DNA of 64,000 nt from Actinomycetes bacterium (GCA_024280015.1 JAJRQY010000157.1:99235-163234), one strand, 5' to 3'. Positions 28,550 through 39,274 are shown, numbered from the stretch's first letter. Numbers and translations: made by a program. Notes: generated by a model from the letters alone, not told the origin.

Positions 28550-30265
28550 TCAGCCCCGGTACCGGTTGGTGATCGGCACTCGCCGGTCGCGGCCGAACGC
28601 CTTTGAGCTGATGCGAATACCAGGAGGGCTCTGGCGCCGCTTGTATTCCGCAATATCAACAAGCCGGACAATTCGTCGAACGATGGCCTCATCGTGACCG
28701 GACTCAATCAGCTCCGTTGCCGTCAAGTCTTGCTCGACATAGCCCTGAAGGATGGCATCCAGAACCGGGTACGGCGGCAGGCTCTGGTCATCGCGCTGGT
28801 CGGGTCGGAGCTCGGCAGATGGGGGCTTGGTGATGACATGGTTGGGGATGATTTCCTTACCCGCTGACTCGTTACGCCAGCGGCACAGGTCATACACGTC
28901 GGTCTTCCACACATCCTTGATAACAGCGAAACCACCGGCGGTATCGCCATACAGGGTTGAGTATCCGACGGAGACCTCGCTCTTGTTGCCGGTGGTCAGA
29001 ATCATCCAGCCAAGCTTGTTGGATAAGGCCATCATCAAGACGCCGCGAATTCGAGACTGCAAGTTCTCTTCGGTGGTGTCAGCCTCGCGTCCTTCGAAGG
29101 AGGGTTCCAACATGTCCAGCAAACCCTGATGGGCCGGTTCGATCGCGATGGTTCGGTGCTCAACACCAAGGTTCTCACACAGCTTTACTGCATCACTGAC
29201 AGAATGGTCGCTGGAGTAGCGGCTGGGCATGAGAACGGCATGGACCTTGTCCGCTCCTACTGCTTCGACCGCAATGGCAACCACAATGGTTGAGTCGATT
29301 CCACCCGAGAGTGCGACACCAACCTCGCTAAAGCCGTTCTTTCGCACATAGTCACGCGTCCCAACAACCAACGCTTTCCACGCCTCGGCCTGGAGATCCA
29401 GTAGCTCATGGATCTCGCCCATCAACTTTGGACTGTCAATCGGTTCTGCGTCGGTCAGTTCCTTGACTGGAAGGGCTGGGGTTGGGGACAACTGTCCGCG
29501 CGGATCAAGCCTGCGTTTGCGATAGGTCGGCTTGACGTCAAGGTCCAGAACCATGATGTGCTCATCGAACTGGGGGGATCGGGCCAGCAACTGCCCTTCA
29601 TGATCAAAGACAACCGAGCCACCATCGAACAGCAACTCGTCTTGTCCACCGACCTGGTTGACATAAACAATGGCGCAGGAGTTATCAACCGAGCGGGAGC
29701 TGACCAGGACCTCTCGGGCAATGGACTTGCCGACCTGATAGGGGCTGCCATTGGGGACCATGACCACTTCGGCGCCACCAGCAGCCAGGTCAAGCAGCGG
29801 CCCAGTCGGGCTCCAAATATCTTCGCAGATGGCCAAGCCAATCTTCACACCCTTGATTTCGACCAGTTCGAGCGGCTCGGTTCCACTGGTGAAATAGCGA
29901 CGCTCATCAAAGACGGCGTAGTTGGGAAGAAGACGCTTGTTGTAGGTCAACTCGACCCGACCTTCGCGGCAAAGGACCGCCTGGTTGAACAGGTCCCGGT
30001 CACCGGCCACGGTTCCGATGACGACTGCGGTCGATCCTGACCGGGCGGCAACCTTGGCCACTGCTTCTTGACAGTCCTCGACAAAGCCGGGTTTCAACAC
30101 GAGGTCTTCGGGCGGATAACCACAAACCGTCAACTCCGGAAAGACCGCGATGTCAACGTCCTGGGACTCAAGCTCTTCCAAGACATCAAAGATCATGGCC
30201 ACATTGCCGTCAATATCACCAAGCACGGGGTTGATCTGGCAGGTAGCAACTCGCAGTCGACGCAT
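28550..30265 (-). CDS. nadE: glutamine-hydrolysing NAD+ synthase
   Basis: Nitrilase domain (AVFPELTVCGYPPEDLVLKPGF, LAICEDIW) plus VALSGGIDSTIVVAIAVEAVG and TTGNKSEVSVGYSTLYGDTAGGF. Confidence 0.96.
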   Translation of the reverse strand: MRRLRVATCQINPVLGDIDGNVAMIFDVLEELESQDVDIAVFPELTVCGYPPEDLVLKPGFVEDCQEAVAKVAARSGSTAVVIGTVAGDRDLFNQAVLCREGRVELTYNKRLLPNYAVFDERRYFTSGTEPLELVEIKGVKIGLAICEDIWSPTGPLLDLAAGGAEVVMVPNGSPYQVGKSIAREVLVSSRSVDNSCAIVYVNQVGGQDELLFDGGSVVFDHEGQLLARSPQFDEHIMVLDLDVKPTYRKRRLDPRGQLSPTPALPVKELTDAEPIDSPKLMGEIHELLDLQAEAWKALVVGTRDYVRKNGFSEVGVALSGGIDSTIVVAIAVEAVGADKVHAVLMPSRYSSDHSVSDAVKLCENLGVEHRTIAIEPAHQGLLDMLEPSFEGREADTTEENLQSRIRGVLMMALSNKLGWMILTTGNKSEVSVGYSTLYGDTAGGFAVIKDVWKTDVYDLCRWRNESAGKEIIPNHVITKPPSAELRPDQRDDQSLPPYPVLDAILQGYVEQDLTATELIESGHDEAIVRRIVRLVDIAEYKRRQSPPGIRISSKAFGRDRRVPITNRYRG

Positions 30266-30330
30266 CTGGGCATTCTAGAAGCTGACAGGTGAAGACATGC
30301 GAGTAAGGGCCAGCACAGCCAGACCCACCA

Positions 30331-30360
30331 GACCAGTCACACTGACCAGTCACACTGACC
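30331..30360. repeat. 13-bp tandem repeat (GACCAGTCACACT)x2 plus partial third
   Basis: 30331-30343 and 30344-30356 identical, then GACC. Confidence 0.8.
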
Positions 30361-31024
30361 AGGCGACCGCGCGGCGCGTGACTGCCCCGACCAGGCCAGC
30401 CGAGGCAATCACTGTTCTATGGGGAGATACTTGTGTGGTCAGTGCTGCTTCCTTTGCATCACCACCGGTGTTGCCGGGCCGACCCACGGACCGATCTGGT
30501 CGCCCACCGGGCCGACCGCCTTCACGATCGCCTCGCTCACCAGGGGTGCGGTTCACCATGTTGGAAATCCGCTCCTCCAGGTGGCCTTCAATCTCTGCGA
30601 GTCTGCCATCATCGATCCGGCCGTCTTCGGCGGCGGTGTCAAGGCGGTCTTGGGCACCAGTGATCAGAGCATCAACCAGGTCTTCCTCAGAAATCCCTGC
30701 GGCTGCAGCGGTCTCCGCCAGGGACTGACCAGCTTCGTGACCAGCTTTGAGGTCATCTGCGGTCAAGCCGAGTTCCTCCAGAGCTTCTTTGCCGAAGCCC
30801 CCACGCCGGTGCTGTCCTGGCCGACCATGTCGGCCTCCTTCACCGGGCTTGTCAACATCGGTGTTGCGGTTGGATTCGGGAGCCGGAACCGTTGTTGGGT
30901 CAGCACCGTCACCGGCCGAACCATCCGACTGTGCGCTGGAGAGACTGATTGGGCTGAAGATGGCTCCGAGAACCATGCCGCCGCTGATTAGTGAGGTGGG
31001 GATGATGTATTTGAACTTACTCAT
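30350..31024 (-). CDS. hypothetical secreted protein, Gly/Arg-rich
   Basis: Signal-peptide-like N-terminus MSKFKYIIPTSLISGGMVLGAIFSPISLSSAQS; low-complexity flanks. Confidence 0.6.
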   Translation of the reverse strand: MSKFKYIIPTSLISGGMVLGAIFSPISLSSAQSDGSAGDGADPTTVPAPESNRNTDVDKPGEGGRHGRPGQHRRGGFGKEALEELGLTADDLKAGHEAGQSLAETAAAAGISEEDLVDALITGAQDRLDTAAEDGRIDDGRLAEIEGHLEERISNMVNRTPGERGDREGGRPGGRPDRSVGRPGNTGGDAKEAALTTQVSPHRTVIASAGLVGAVTRRAVAWSV

Positions 31025-31158
31025 GATTGGCTATCGCCTTCTGTTGGGGGGATGCCTCTACTTTCGTCCTCGTTCATTAGGGCAATGTGATGAGTGGCTC
31101 AGGGCTTGGACAAGATGCAGCTTGCTCTCAGCGGCTGAGAGTCTGCTAGACCAGGAGC

Positions 31159-31485
31159 ATGATTGTCACCATCGTCCGATTTCCAGCTACCGCTCCCGTC
31201 AGCCTGGATGAGGCCCGCACCAAGTTTGGAGCAAATGCCACCTCATACCTGGATGTGCCTGGATTGTTGTGGAAGGCCTATCTCCGCTCCGAAGATGGCA
31301 CCAAGGTCGGCGGTGTCTATTGGTGGCGCGACCGGGCCAGTGCCGAAGCCAAGTACAGCTCAGAATGGTTGGCTGGCCTGACGGAAAAGTACGGCGCTGA
31401 ACCCGAAATTGAATGGTTCGATGCCCCAGTCGTTGTCGATACCCGCAGCCAATCAGTCCACGTTCAAGCCCCGCCAACACCATGA
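31159..31485 (+). CDS. small monooxygenase-like (YdhR-type ferredoxin-like fold) protein
   Basis: VPGLLWKAYLRSEDGTKVGGVYWWRDRASAEAKYSSEW. Confidence 0.7.
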   Translation: MIVTIVRFPATAPVSLDEARTKFGANATSYLDVPGLLWKAYLRSEDGTKVGGVYWWRDRASAEAKYSSEWLAGLTEKYGAEPEIEWFDAPVVVDTRSQSVHVQAPPTP

Positions 31486-31598
31486 CGCCAGTCCCCGGCA
31501 AGAGATAGTTCGGTTGGTGTCCGCCCAAAACCGCAACTGGTGCCCAACCGACTCGAAGTCAGGAGGACACCAGTGGCAACGAGCTAGGAGTTGGTGAA

Positions 31599-32705
31599 TT
31601 AATCGGCTAGAGCAGCACAAACCGTGTTGGTCATCAGGGTGGCCAACACATAGGGATCGGCGTTGGCGTTAGGGCGACGATCTTCGATATAGCCCTTCTG
31701 GTCCTTGGCCACCTGCCACGGGATGCGGATCGAAGCACCACGATCGGATACTCCATAGCTGAATTGGTCGAAGCGCTGGGTCTCATGCGCTCCGGTAAGG
31801 CGCTCTTCAATTCCCGCGCCATAGCCAGCCAGGTGCTCAGCAACCTTGCCCTCTGCTCCCAGTGACTCACAAGCAGCGATGATCGGGTCATACCCCTCAC
31901 GCATGGCCTTGGTGGAGAAGTTGGTGTGCATGCCTGCGCCGTTCCAGTCGCCCTTCATTGGCTTGGCTTCGATGCTGACCTCAACCGCGTGGTTTTCGGC
32001 CAGGCGGAACAGGAGGTAGCGGGCCATCCACATATGGTCTCCAACGGTGACCGTGTCCACTGGACCGATCTGGAATTCCCACTGGCCAGGCATGACCTCG
32101 GCGTTAGTTCCCGAGATGGCCAGTCCAGCGTCGATGCAGGCTTGGGTGTGTTGCTCGATGAGCTCACGACCGTGAATCTTGATGTAGCCGACACCGCAGT
32201 AATACGGACCTTGGGGTGCGGGGAAACCATTGGCTGGGAAGCCGGCGGGCCAGCCGTTGTAGGGATTAAGCAGTGTGTATTCTTGCTCCAACCCAAAGAT
32301 TGGGGCCTGGTCGCCGTACTTCTCAAAAGCGGCGACAGCAGCGGCTCGAGTGTTCGTCGGGTGCGGCGATAGGTCATTGGTCAGCAGGGTCTCGCACAAG
32401 ACCAAGATGTTGTCGCCACCGCGCAGTGGATCCGGGCATTGGAAGACCGGGTTGAGCACGACATCAGAATTATCACCGGTTGCTTGTCCGGTGCTTGAGC
32501 CATCAAAGCCCCAGATGCTCGGCGTCTTGTCGTCGTCCAGGACTCGGGTCTTTGAACGAACCTCAGGGGTTGGTTCGGTTCCGTCAATCCAGATGTATTC
32601 AGCCTGATATGCCACGTTGGTGTCTCCAACCGTTTCTGCACCCATTGGTGCGATGTCCATGTCGAGATGACGTTTTGTGAAGTCATCACCGCTCAGCGTC
32701 GCCAA
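31599..32705 (-). CDS. glutamine synthetase, GSII (eukaryotic-like) type
   Basis: YIWIDGTEPTPEVRSKTRVL, IWGFDGSSTGQATGDNSDVVLNPV, GQWEFQIGPVD, NGAGMHTNFSTKAMR; TTG or internal ATG start. Confidence 0.93.
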   Translation of the reverse strand: MATLSGDDFTKRHLDMDIAPMGAETVGDTNVAYQAEYIWIDGTEPTPEVRSKTRVLDDDKTPSIWGFDGSSTGQATGDNSDVVLNPVFQCPDPLRGGDNILVLCETLLTNDLSPHPTNTRAAAVAAFEKYGDQAPIFGLEQEYTLLNPYNGWPAGFPANGFPAPQGPYYCGVGYIKIHGRELIEQHTQACIDAGLAISGTNAEVMPGQWEFQIGPVDTVTVGDHMWMARYLLFRLAENHAVEVSIEAKPMKGDWNGAGMHTNFSTKAMREGYDPIIAACESLGAEGKVAEHLAGYGAGIEERLTGAHETQRFDQFSYGVSDRGASIRIPWQVAKDQKGYIEDRRPNANADPYVLATLMTNTVCAALAD

Positions 32706-32780
32706 CTGTCCTGCTAGCTGATCGCCTCGGTGCTATCACTCAATCATCGGATGGACCAAGATCCACACTCCTTGTGTTAA

Positions 32781-34184
32781 TTGAGTGTGAACAGCTCCCG
32801 ATCGAGCTCTTCAGGGCGACGAACACCTCGCAATCCTGCTATCACTCTTGGGGTGGAACGACAGAACGAATACGTCCTGCGGGCGGTCGAAGAACGTGGC
32901 ATCAAGCTGATACGGCTCTGGTTCACCGATGTGCTCGGCCAACTGAAATCGGTAGCTATCTCACCCGTCGAGCTGGAAACGGCCTTCGAGGAAGGCATTC
33001 ATTTTGATGGTTCATCCATCGATGGCTTCAGCCGGATCCAAGAATCCGATGTGCTGGCTCGCCCTGATGCCAACACCTTCGAGACACTCCCATGGGCCGA
33101 AGATGGCTCGACCGGGCGCATGTTCTGTGACATTCGTCAGCACGACGACAGCCCGTTTGAAGGCGACCCTCGCTATGTGCTTCGCCGCAATCTGTCCAAG
33201 GCACAAGATGCTGGCTACTCGTTCTTTGTCGCCCCAGAAATGGAGTTCTTCTACTTCGGTGACGGTGACCCGTCCCACCCGCCCGAACTGCTGGACTCTG
33301 GTTCCTACTTCGACCTGACCACCAGTGACGTTGCCTCAGATCTCCGGCGCCAGACCATCTCGGTGCTGGAGGCGATGGGAATCCCGGTTGAGTACTCCTT
33401 TCATGAAGACTCACCTTCCCAGCATGAGATCGATCTGCGATACACCGACGCCTTGTCAATGGCCGATCAGATCATGACTTTCCGGCTTGTTGTTCGGGAG
33501 CTCGCGTTGGAGCGCGGCCGCTTCGCCAGTTTCATGCCAAAGCCCATTTCCGGGATGCAGGGGTCTGGCATGCATCTACATCTATCTCTCTTTGATGACA
33601 ACGGAAATGCCTTCCACCAAGAGGGCGCGGAGTATTCGCTCAGTACCGTCGGCCGCCAGTTCATGGCTGGGCTCCTCCATCACGCTCGCGAAATCACCGC
33701 CGTCACCAACCAGCTTGTGAATTCCTACAAGCGCCTAGTCATGGGCTATGAGGCGCCGGTCTGGGTGAGTTGGGCCCAGAACAATCGCTCTGCCCTGGTG
33801 CGAGTGCCAGTAACCAAGGCGGACAAGACCAGCTCGACCCGTATCGAGTTCCGATCCCCCGACCCTAGTTGCAATCCCTACCTGGCTTTGTCCGTCATTC
33901 TGGCTGCGGGAATGAAGGGAATCAGTGAGGGGTACGAGTTGCCACCCGAGCTGACCAAGAACCTGTTTGAGCATGAACCAGCCGAGCTGCGCAAGGCTGG
34001 CCTGCAACCGCTGCCGACTTCGCTGGCCGAGGCGTTGGATGAGATGGAGAAGTCTGAACTGGTTCGAGAAGCCTTGGGCGAGCACATCTTTGAATGGTTC
34101 CTCCGCAACAAGCGAGCTGAGTGGACCAGCTACAAGGCCCATGTCAGCCAGTGGGAAATGGACCGCTACCTGCCTTCCTGGTAG
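32781..34184 (+). CDS. glutamine synthetase, GSI type
   Basis: IHFDGSSIDGFSRIQESDVLARPD, MPKPISGMQGSGMHLHLSLFD, NRSALVRVP, RIEFRSPDPSCNPYLA; true start possibly downstream GTG. Confidence 0.95.
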   Translation: MSVNSSRSSSSGRRTPRNPAITLGVERQNEYVLRAVEERGIKLIRLWFTDVLGQLKSVAISPVELETAFEEGIHFDGSSIDGFSRIQESDVLARPDANTFETLPWAEDGSTGRMFCDIRQHDDSPFEGDPRYVLRRNLSKAQDAGYSFFVAPEMEFFYFGDGDPSHPPELLDSGSYFDLTTSDVASDLRRQTISVLEAMGIPVEYSFHEDSPSQHEIDLRYTDALSMADQIMTFRLVVRELALERGRFASFMPKPISGMQGSGMHLHLSLFDDNGNAFHQEGAEYSLSTVGRQFMAGLLHHAREITAVTNQLVNSYKRLVMGYEAPVWVSWAQNNRSALVRVPVTKADKTSSTRIEFRSPDPSCNPYLALSVILAAGMKGISEGYELPPELTKNLFEHEPAELRKAGLQPLPTSLAEALDEMEKSELVREALGEHIFEWFLRNKRAEWTSYKAHVSQWEMDRYLPSW

Positions 34185-34199
34185 GAGCTGGATCCCACC

Positions 34200-34877
34200 A
34201 TGACCGAGTCTTTCCTCGTCTTCCCCGATCCCGCCCCACCCGACATTGTCCGCCAATTGGACTTCGATGGGTATCAGTGGCGCGCCGTGTCCAGCGTGGA
34301 GCAGCTGGTTGAGGCTGAGCCCGAGGAGGGTTGGACCGGGGCCATTGTTGATATCACCGACAATTCTGAAAAGGCCTGGGCCTTGTGCCGCGAGCTCCGT
34401 CGACGTGACGTTCCCGTTGAACCGTTGCTGATCCTGGCTTCGGGGAGTCAGCTGGATGAACTCGCCGAATTTGACGAGCTATTCGACGAGTTCATGGTGA
34501 CCCCCTTTCACTCCAAGGAACTGGAGGCCCGAGTCCGACATCTGCTGTGGAAGGCCGGTCGAGGAGCTCGACCCGAGCTGGTGACCTATGGCGATCTGGT
34601 CCTCAATCTGGAGACGTATCAGGCTGTGCTCGATGGTCGCCCCCTTGATCTGACCTATATGGAATATGAGCTACTTCGATTCCTGGCCGCCCATCCAGGC
34701 AAGGTTTTCAGCCGCGAAGCATTGCTCAGCCAGGTCTGGGGATATGAGTACTACGGGGGTGCTCGCACCGTTGACGTCCATGTTCGCCGTCTTCGATCCA
34801 AGTTGGGTGAAGAACATGCCAGCCTGATCCAAACCGTGCGCTCCGTTGGCTACAAGCTGGGCCAAGGCCGATGGTAG
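34200..34877 (+). CDS. OmpR-family winged-helix response regulator (GlnR-like)
   Basis: C-terminal LTYMEYELLRFLAAHPGKVFSREALLSQVWGYEYYGGARTVDVHVRRLRSKLG; receiver atypical; downstream of glutamine synthetase. Confidence 0.85.
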   Translation: MTESFLVFPDPAPPDIVRQLDFDGYQWRAVSSVEQLVEAEPEEGWTGAIVDITDNSEKAWALCRELRRRDVPVEPLLILASGSQLDELAEFDELFDEFMVTPFHSKELEARVRHLLWKAGRGARPELVTYGDLVLNLETYQAVLDGRPLDLTYMEYELLRFLAAHPGKVFSREALLSQVWGYEYYGGARTVDVHVRRLRSKLGEEHASLIQTVRSVGYKLGQGRW

Positions 34878-35929
34878 AACCAAACACCAACCCCGAATCT
34901 GACTATGTGACCTACCTTCGTTCGATGGGGGCGACAGATGAATTACTGGAGGAGTATCGCGACGAGCTAGGGGCACTGGGTCTTGTTCTGGTGCTCCAAC
35001 CTGGCGAGGCGACCCTGACCCTTGAGGAGTTGGCCGAGCAAAGCGAACTCTCCTTGCCTGACGCACTCAATCTGCGTCTGGCCATGGGGCTACCGAGTCC
35101 AGAATCGAATGAACTCATCGCCAGCGAACAAGACATCAAGTTGTACACAACCATGCGTGATGTTGGCGACCTGTTTGGCTGGGAAACAATCCTTCGTCTC
35201 GCCCGCGTCATCGGCACCTCGGCCGCAACGGTGGCCAACGCGGCAACGTCAGCCTTCCTGGTCAATGTTGATGTTCCGTACCGAGATGAGCTTGGTAATG
35301 AGCACGCAACCAGTCCTGAAATGCTGGCCCTCACCGGAGACTTCGTTGACCGCCTTTCTTATGGTTCTGACGTTGTTCTGCGTCACCATCTGGTTCGGGC
35401 TCGCCGCAAGAATGAAGTCGTTGTCGTTGATGGTTTTGAGATCAGCCAGTCGACCATCGGCTTCGTCGATCTGGTCAACTCGACCGGGATTGCCCAGGAC
35501 TTGGAGATCACCGAGCTTGGGCGAATGCTGATGGTATTCGAGAAGTTGTCCAACAATATCGTCACCCAGAATGGAGGGCGGACCGTCAAACTCATCGGCG
35601 ACGAGGTCATGTTCTCGGTAGAAGACCCCGAGGCGGCCGTACAAATCGGGGCGGAGATTGCCAAAGCCGCCTGTGATCATCCCGACCTGCCCGATGTACG
35701 AGTCGGAATCGCGACGGGTGAAGTACTCGTTCGTGATGGTGACTTCTTTGGCCCAACCGTCAACCTGGCAGCACGGTTAGCCAGTGCTACGGAACCAAAA
35801 ACGGTGTTAGTGGACCAAGCCATCGCCGATGGGCTCAACCTCGACTTGGACATTGAGCAGACAATCGAGTTGACCCTCGCCGGATTCGCCGATCCGGTGA
35901 GGGCTTCGATTATTCGTTGCAGCTCGTGA
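34871..35929 (+). CDS. adenylate/guanylate cyclase domain protein with N-terminal regulatory domain
   Basis: STIGFVDLVNSTGIAQDL...GGRTVKLIGDEVMFSVEDPEAAVQIG...VRVGIATGEVLVRDGDFFGPTVNLAARL. Confidence 0.92.
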   Translation: MVEPNTNPESDYVTYLRSMGATDELLEEYRDELGALGLVLVLQPGEATLTLEELAEQSELSLPDALNLRLAMGLPSPESNELIASEQDIKLYTTMRDVGDLFGWETILRLARVIGTSAATVANAATSAFLVNVDVPYRDELGNEHATSPEMLALTGDFVDRLSYGSDVVLRHHLVRARRKNEVVVVDGFEISQSTIGFVDLVNSTGIAQDLEITELGRMLMVFEKLSNNIVTQNGGRTVKLIGDEVMFSVEDPEAAVQIGAEIAKAACDHPDLPDVRVGIATGEVLVRDGDFFGPTVNLAARLASATEPKTVLVDQAIADGLNLDLDIEQTIELTLAGFADPVRASIIRCSS

Positions 35930-35939
35930 AACGGCTGAG

Positions 35940-37748
35940 CTACTTCTCGTAGAGGGCTTGAATCTCCGCATCGAACGTCGACAAGATGCCGCGGCGCTTC
36001 AGCTTGGAGGTTGGGGTCAGCAGCTCGGTGTCTGGCATCCATTCTTCACCGAGCACCTTCACCTTCTTGATTGCTTCAGCATTATTGAACTTAGACATGG
36101 CGCCAGCGAGGCCTTCTTCGATCTCGGCAATCACAGTCGGGTTGTCGGCCATAGCTGTCATGGTTGCAGCCTCGCCTTCGAGACCATTCTTGGTGGCCCA
36201 TACTGCCGATGCGTCGGGATCAAGCACCACGAGGGCAGCCACGAAGGGACGGGCTTCGCCAACGGCACACACCTGTCCAACAAGCGGAATCATCTTCATG
36301 GCCGACTCAAGGTTGGCTGGGCTGATGTTCTTGCCACCGGCAGTGATTATCAGCTCCTTCTTACGGTCAACGATCTTGAGGTAGCCGTCATCATCAATCA
36401 CCCCAATATCACCGGTGTGGAAGTAGCCGTCTTCGTCCAGGGCTTCGGCCGTCTTGTCCGGAGCATCTAGGTAGCCGCCAAAGATGCAGCCACCCTTCGC
36501 CAACACTTCGCCGTCTTCTGCGATCGTTAGTTCCACTCCGCTCGCAGCCATGCCGACATAGCCAGCCCTGGCCTGATGAGCCCAGCTCAGGATGGCCGTT
36601 GTTTCTGACAGGCCGTACCCCTCAGAAAGCGGAACACCGATGGTGCGGAACCAGGTCAAGATCTCGGGCGGAATAGGCGCAGCACCAGTGATACCAACCC
36701 GGCATTCGTCCAATCCGATCAGGGGACGAACCTGACTGAAAGCCACAGCATCAAGGAATTCATAGGTCTCGATTTCTTCCTTGGTAGCCGTGCCAGCATC
36801 CATCTTTGCCACGATTGGCATCGCGGCTTCAACGGCCTCGTTGAAGCTCTTGGCTTTCTCCGGGTCAGCGGCCAGGGCCGCCTGCACTCCGGCATAGAAC
36901 TTCTCCCAGACGCGGGGCACACCAATGAACAGGTTCGGCTTCACCTCGCGGGCATAGGCGGCCAGTTCGGCGGTGTTAGGGCAGCAGATGACTTGGGTAG
37001 CGAGGTCGACCAGGTAGTAGTGGCCGATCAGCCGCTCAAAGATGTGAGCCATTGGCAAGTAGGACAAGTGCCGCAGGCCGGCGAACGATTCGATATCGGT
37101 TTGCGCCCTCATGCTCTCGCTGATGGAAGCCAGGGTCCAGCACACGTTGTAGTGGCTGAGCATGACACCCTTTGGTGGGCCCGTAGTTCCCGACGTGTAG
37201 ATAATGGTGGCCAAGTCTTCGGGTTGGGCGATGTTGACGAACTCGTTCAGATCTGCTGGTTCGGCGGCGGCCAAATCGTCGTAGCGAAGGACATCACTGC
37301 CACCAGCGCCAAGTACCGCCATGTGCTCGATGGTCGCTAGTTTGTCCTTGACCGCCTCGAACCTCTCCAGGAAGTCATCTTCGATGATGGCCATCTTGGC
37401 GCCGCAATGATTAACCAGATAGTCGATCTGGTCTGGGGCCGAAGAGTTATAGATCGAGACTGGCGTGGCGCCAACAAACAAGACGGCGATGTCCAAGGCA
37501 TGGAACTCCGGCCGATTCTTGAGCATCATCACGACACGGTCACCGTGCCCAACACCCAAGTCTTTCAGTGACGTCACCAGACGGGCGGTGACGTCAGCCA
37601 GTTTCGTGAGCGACCAACTCTGCCAGTCGCCAGAACTGTCTTTCCAACGCAGGACCTCAACGTCGGCATGCTCGGCCAAGGTCGAGAGAAATAGCTGAGG
37701 AATGTTCTGACCAGCGACGCGGTCATTGAGGTCTTGGAAAGTCACCAT
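35940..37748 (-). CDS. long-chain fatty acyl-CoA synthetase (AMP-dependent)
   Basis: TIIYTSGTTGPPKGVMLSHYN; GYGLSETTA; FHTGDIGVIDDDGYLKIVDRKKELIITAGGKNISP. Confidence 0.95.
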   Translation of the reverse strand: MVTFQDLNDRVAGQNIPQLFLSTLAEHADVEVLRWKDSSGDWQSWSLTKLADVTARLVTSLKDLGVGHGDRVVMMLKNRPEFHALDIAVLFVGATPVSIYNSSAPDQIDYLVNHCGAKMAIIEDDFLERFEAVKDKLATIEHMAVLGAGGSDVLRYDDLAAAEPADLNEFVNIAQPEDLATIIYTSGTTGPPKGVMLSHYNVCWTLASISESMRAQTDIESFAGLRHLSYLPMAHIFERLIGHYYLVDLATQVICCPNTAELAAYAREVKPNLFIGVPRVWEKFYAGVQAALAADPEKAKSFNEAVEAAMPIVAKMDAGTATKEEIETYEFLDAVAFSQVRPLIGLDECRVGITGAAPIPPEILTWFRTIGVPLSEGYGLSETTAILSWAHQARAGYVGMAASGVELTIAEDGEVLAKGGCIFGGYLDAPDKTAEALDEDGYFHTGDIGVIDDDGYLKIVDRKKELIITAGGKNISPANLESAMKMIPLVGQVCAVGEARPFVAALVVLDPDASAVWATKNGLEGEAATMTAMADNPTVIAEIEEGLAGAMSKFNNAEAIKKVKVLGEEWMPDTELLTPTSKLKRRGILSTFDAEIQALYEK

Positions 37749-37826
37749 GCCACTAGTGTGCCTGATGGCATAGAACTTCGCCAGACCAAGCGAACTCTGC
37801 TCGAAACGGGGGCCGGACCGGGCTCC

Positions 37827-39122
37827 CTAAGGAAAGATTCCTCGCCGGTCATAGACGTCGGCCAGACGCTCAAGAGCAACGGCGTAAGCAGCCTCTCGAC
37901 GGGTGCAGTTCAGACTCTTCTTGGTGACAACCACAGCATCGTGAGCATCCCACACCAGGGTTCGCAGTCGACGGTCGACTTCTTCTTCGCTCCAATAGCT
38001 GGATGACTTGTTTTGCAACCACTCAAAGTAAGACACGATGACACCACCGGCGTTGGCCAGGATGTCGGGCACAATGGCCACCCCTTGTTCGGTCAACAGC
38101 TCTTCAGCTTCCGGAGTTGTTGGACCGTTGGCGGCTTCAACGATGAGGCGGCACGTCATGGTTCTAGCCCGCTCCAGAGTGATCTGATTCTCCAGCGCGG
38201 CGGGAACAAACACATCAACGTCAGTAGAAAAGAGCTCTTCGGCATCGACTGCTCTGGCTCCGGGAAAGCCATCGACGCCACCATTGTCAGCCACCCAAGG
38301 ACCCAGTTCTTCAATATCGATGCCGTCATCGTTGCGGATGGTTCCGGTGTGATCACCAACCACCTTGATGGTGCAGCCATCCTTGTAAGCGAGGCGGGAG
38401 AAGTGGGCACCAACGTTGCCAAACCCCTGTACCGATATGGATAGCGAGTCCAGACGTTCACCAACCTCGCCACACCAGTGACGAAGGGAGTACAAGACAC
38501 CCTGGCCGGTTGCGGCATTTCGTCCGAGTGATCCACCACACGCCAGAGACTTGCCGGTGACGACACCCTTCACAGTCTGGCGGCTACCCGGCCCAGACAG
38601 GTTGGTATAGGTGTCCATGATCCAGTCCATCATCATGGCGTTGGTGCCAACATCAGGAGCGGGAATGTCGTGCTCGGGGCCAATATTTGCACCCAAGGCA
38701 TGAGTGAAGCGGCGAACAATTCGTTCCATCTCCGAATCGGAATAGTCCCGAGGGTTAATGGTTACGCCGCCCTTGGCTCCCCCGAAGGGAATGCCGGCGA
38801 GCGCGCACTTGAAGGTCATCCATGCCGCTAGGGCTTTGACCTCGTCTAGGTCGACGTCGGGGTGGAAACGAAGGCCACCCTTGTAGGGGCCGATGATGTT
38901 GTTGTGTTGGATGCGAAAGCCCCGGAAGACTTCCCAACGGCCATCGTCCAGTTGGACCGGGAAGTTCACGATCACTTCGTTTTTTGGGTGAGACAGGATC
39001 GAGCGGTGGGGCTCGGGCAATCCAACCAGATCAGCGGCACGGTGGAATTGATCAACCGCGGTTTGATGCAGGCTCCGTTGAGCCTTCTTGGCCGCTGGCT
39101 TTGCTTTGGTTTTGGCAACCAT
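37827..39122 (-). CDS. Glu/Leu/Phe/Val dehydrogenase (glutamate dehydrogenase)
   Basis: GGLRFHPDVDLDEVKALAAWMTFKCALAGIPFGGAKGG; SVQGFGNVGAHFS. Confidence 0.95.
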   Translation of the reverse strand: MVAKTKAKPAAKKAQRSLHQTAVDQFHRAADLVGLPEPHRSILSHPKNEVIVNFPVQLDDGRWEVFRGFRIQHNNIIGPYKGGLRFHPDVDLDEVKALAAWMTFKCALAGIPFGGAKGGVTINPRDYSDSEMERIVRRFTHALGANIGPEHDIPAPDVGTNAMMMDWIMDTYTNLSGPGSRQTVKGVVTGKSLACGGSLGRNAATGQGVLYSLRHWCGEVGERLDSLSISVQGFGNVGAHFSRLAYKDGCTIKVVGDHTGTIRNDDGIDIEELGPWVADNGGVDGFPGARAVDAEELFSTDVDVFVPAALENQITLERARTMTCRLIVEAANGPTTPEAEELLTEQGVAIVPDILANAGGVIVSYFEWLQNKSSSYWSEEEVDRRLRTLVWDAHDAVVVTKKSLNCTRREAAYAVALERLADVYDRRGIFP

Positions 39123-39274
39123 GTGTTGTTGTCTCCTCGGACGGCGTCATTGACGTCGAGCAACATGCGAATAGAGCAGTATCTGAAGTACTTGAGGCGG
39201 TTCAACCTCTGTCGGCGAAACCGTCTGCAAGGTTAGGACCTGACGGTCAACAACACATGCTTTCATTGAGGAAA

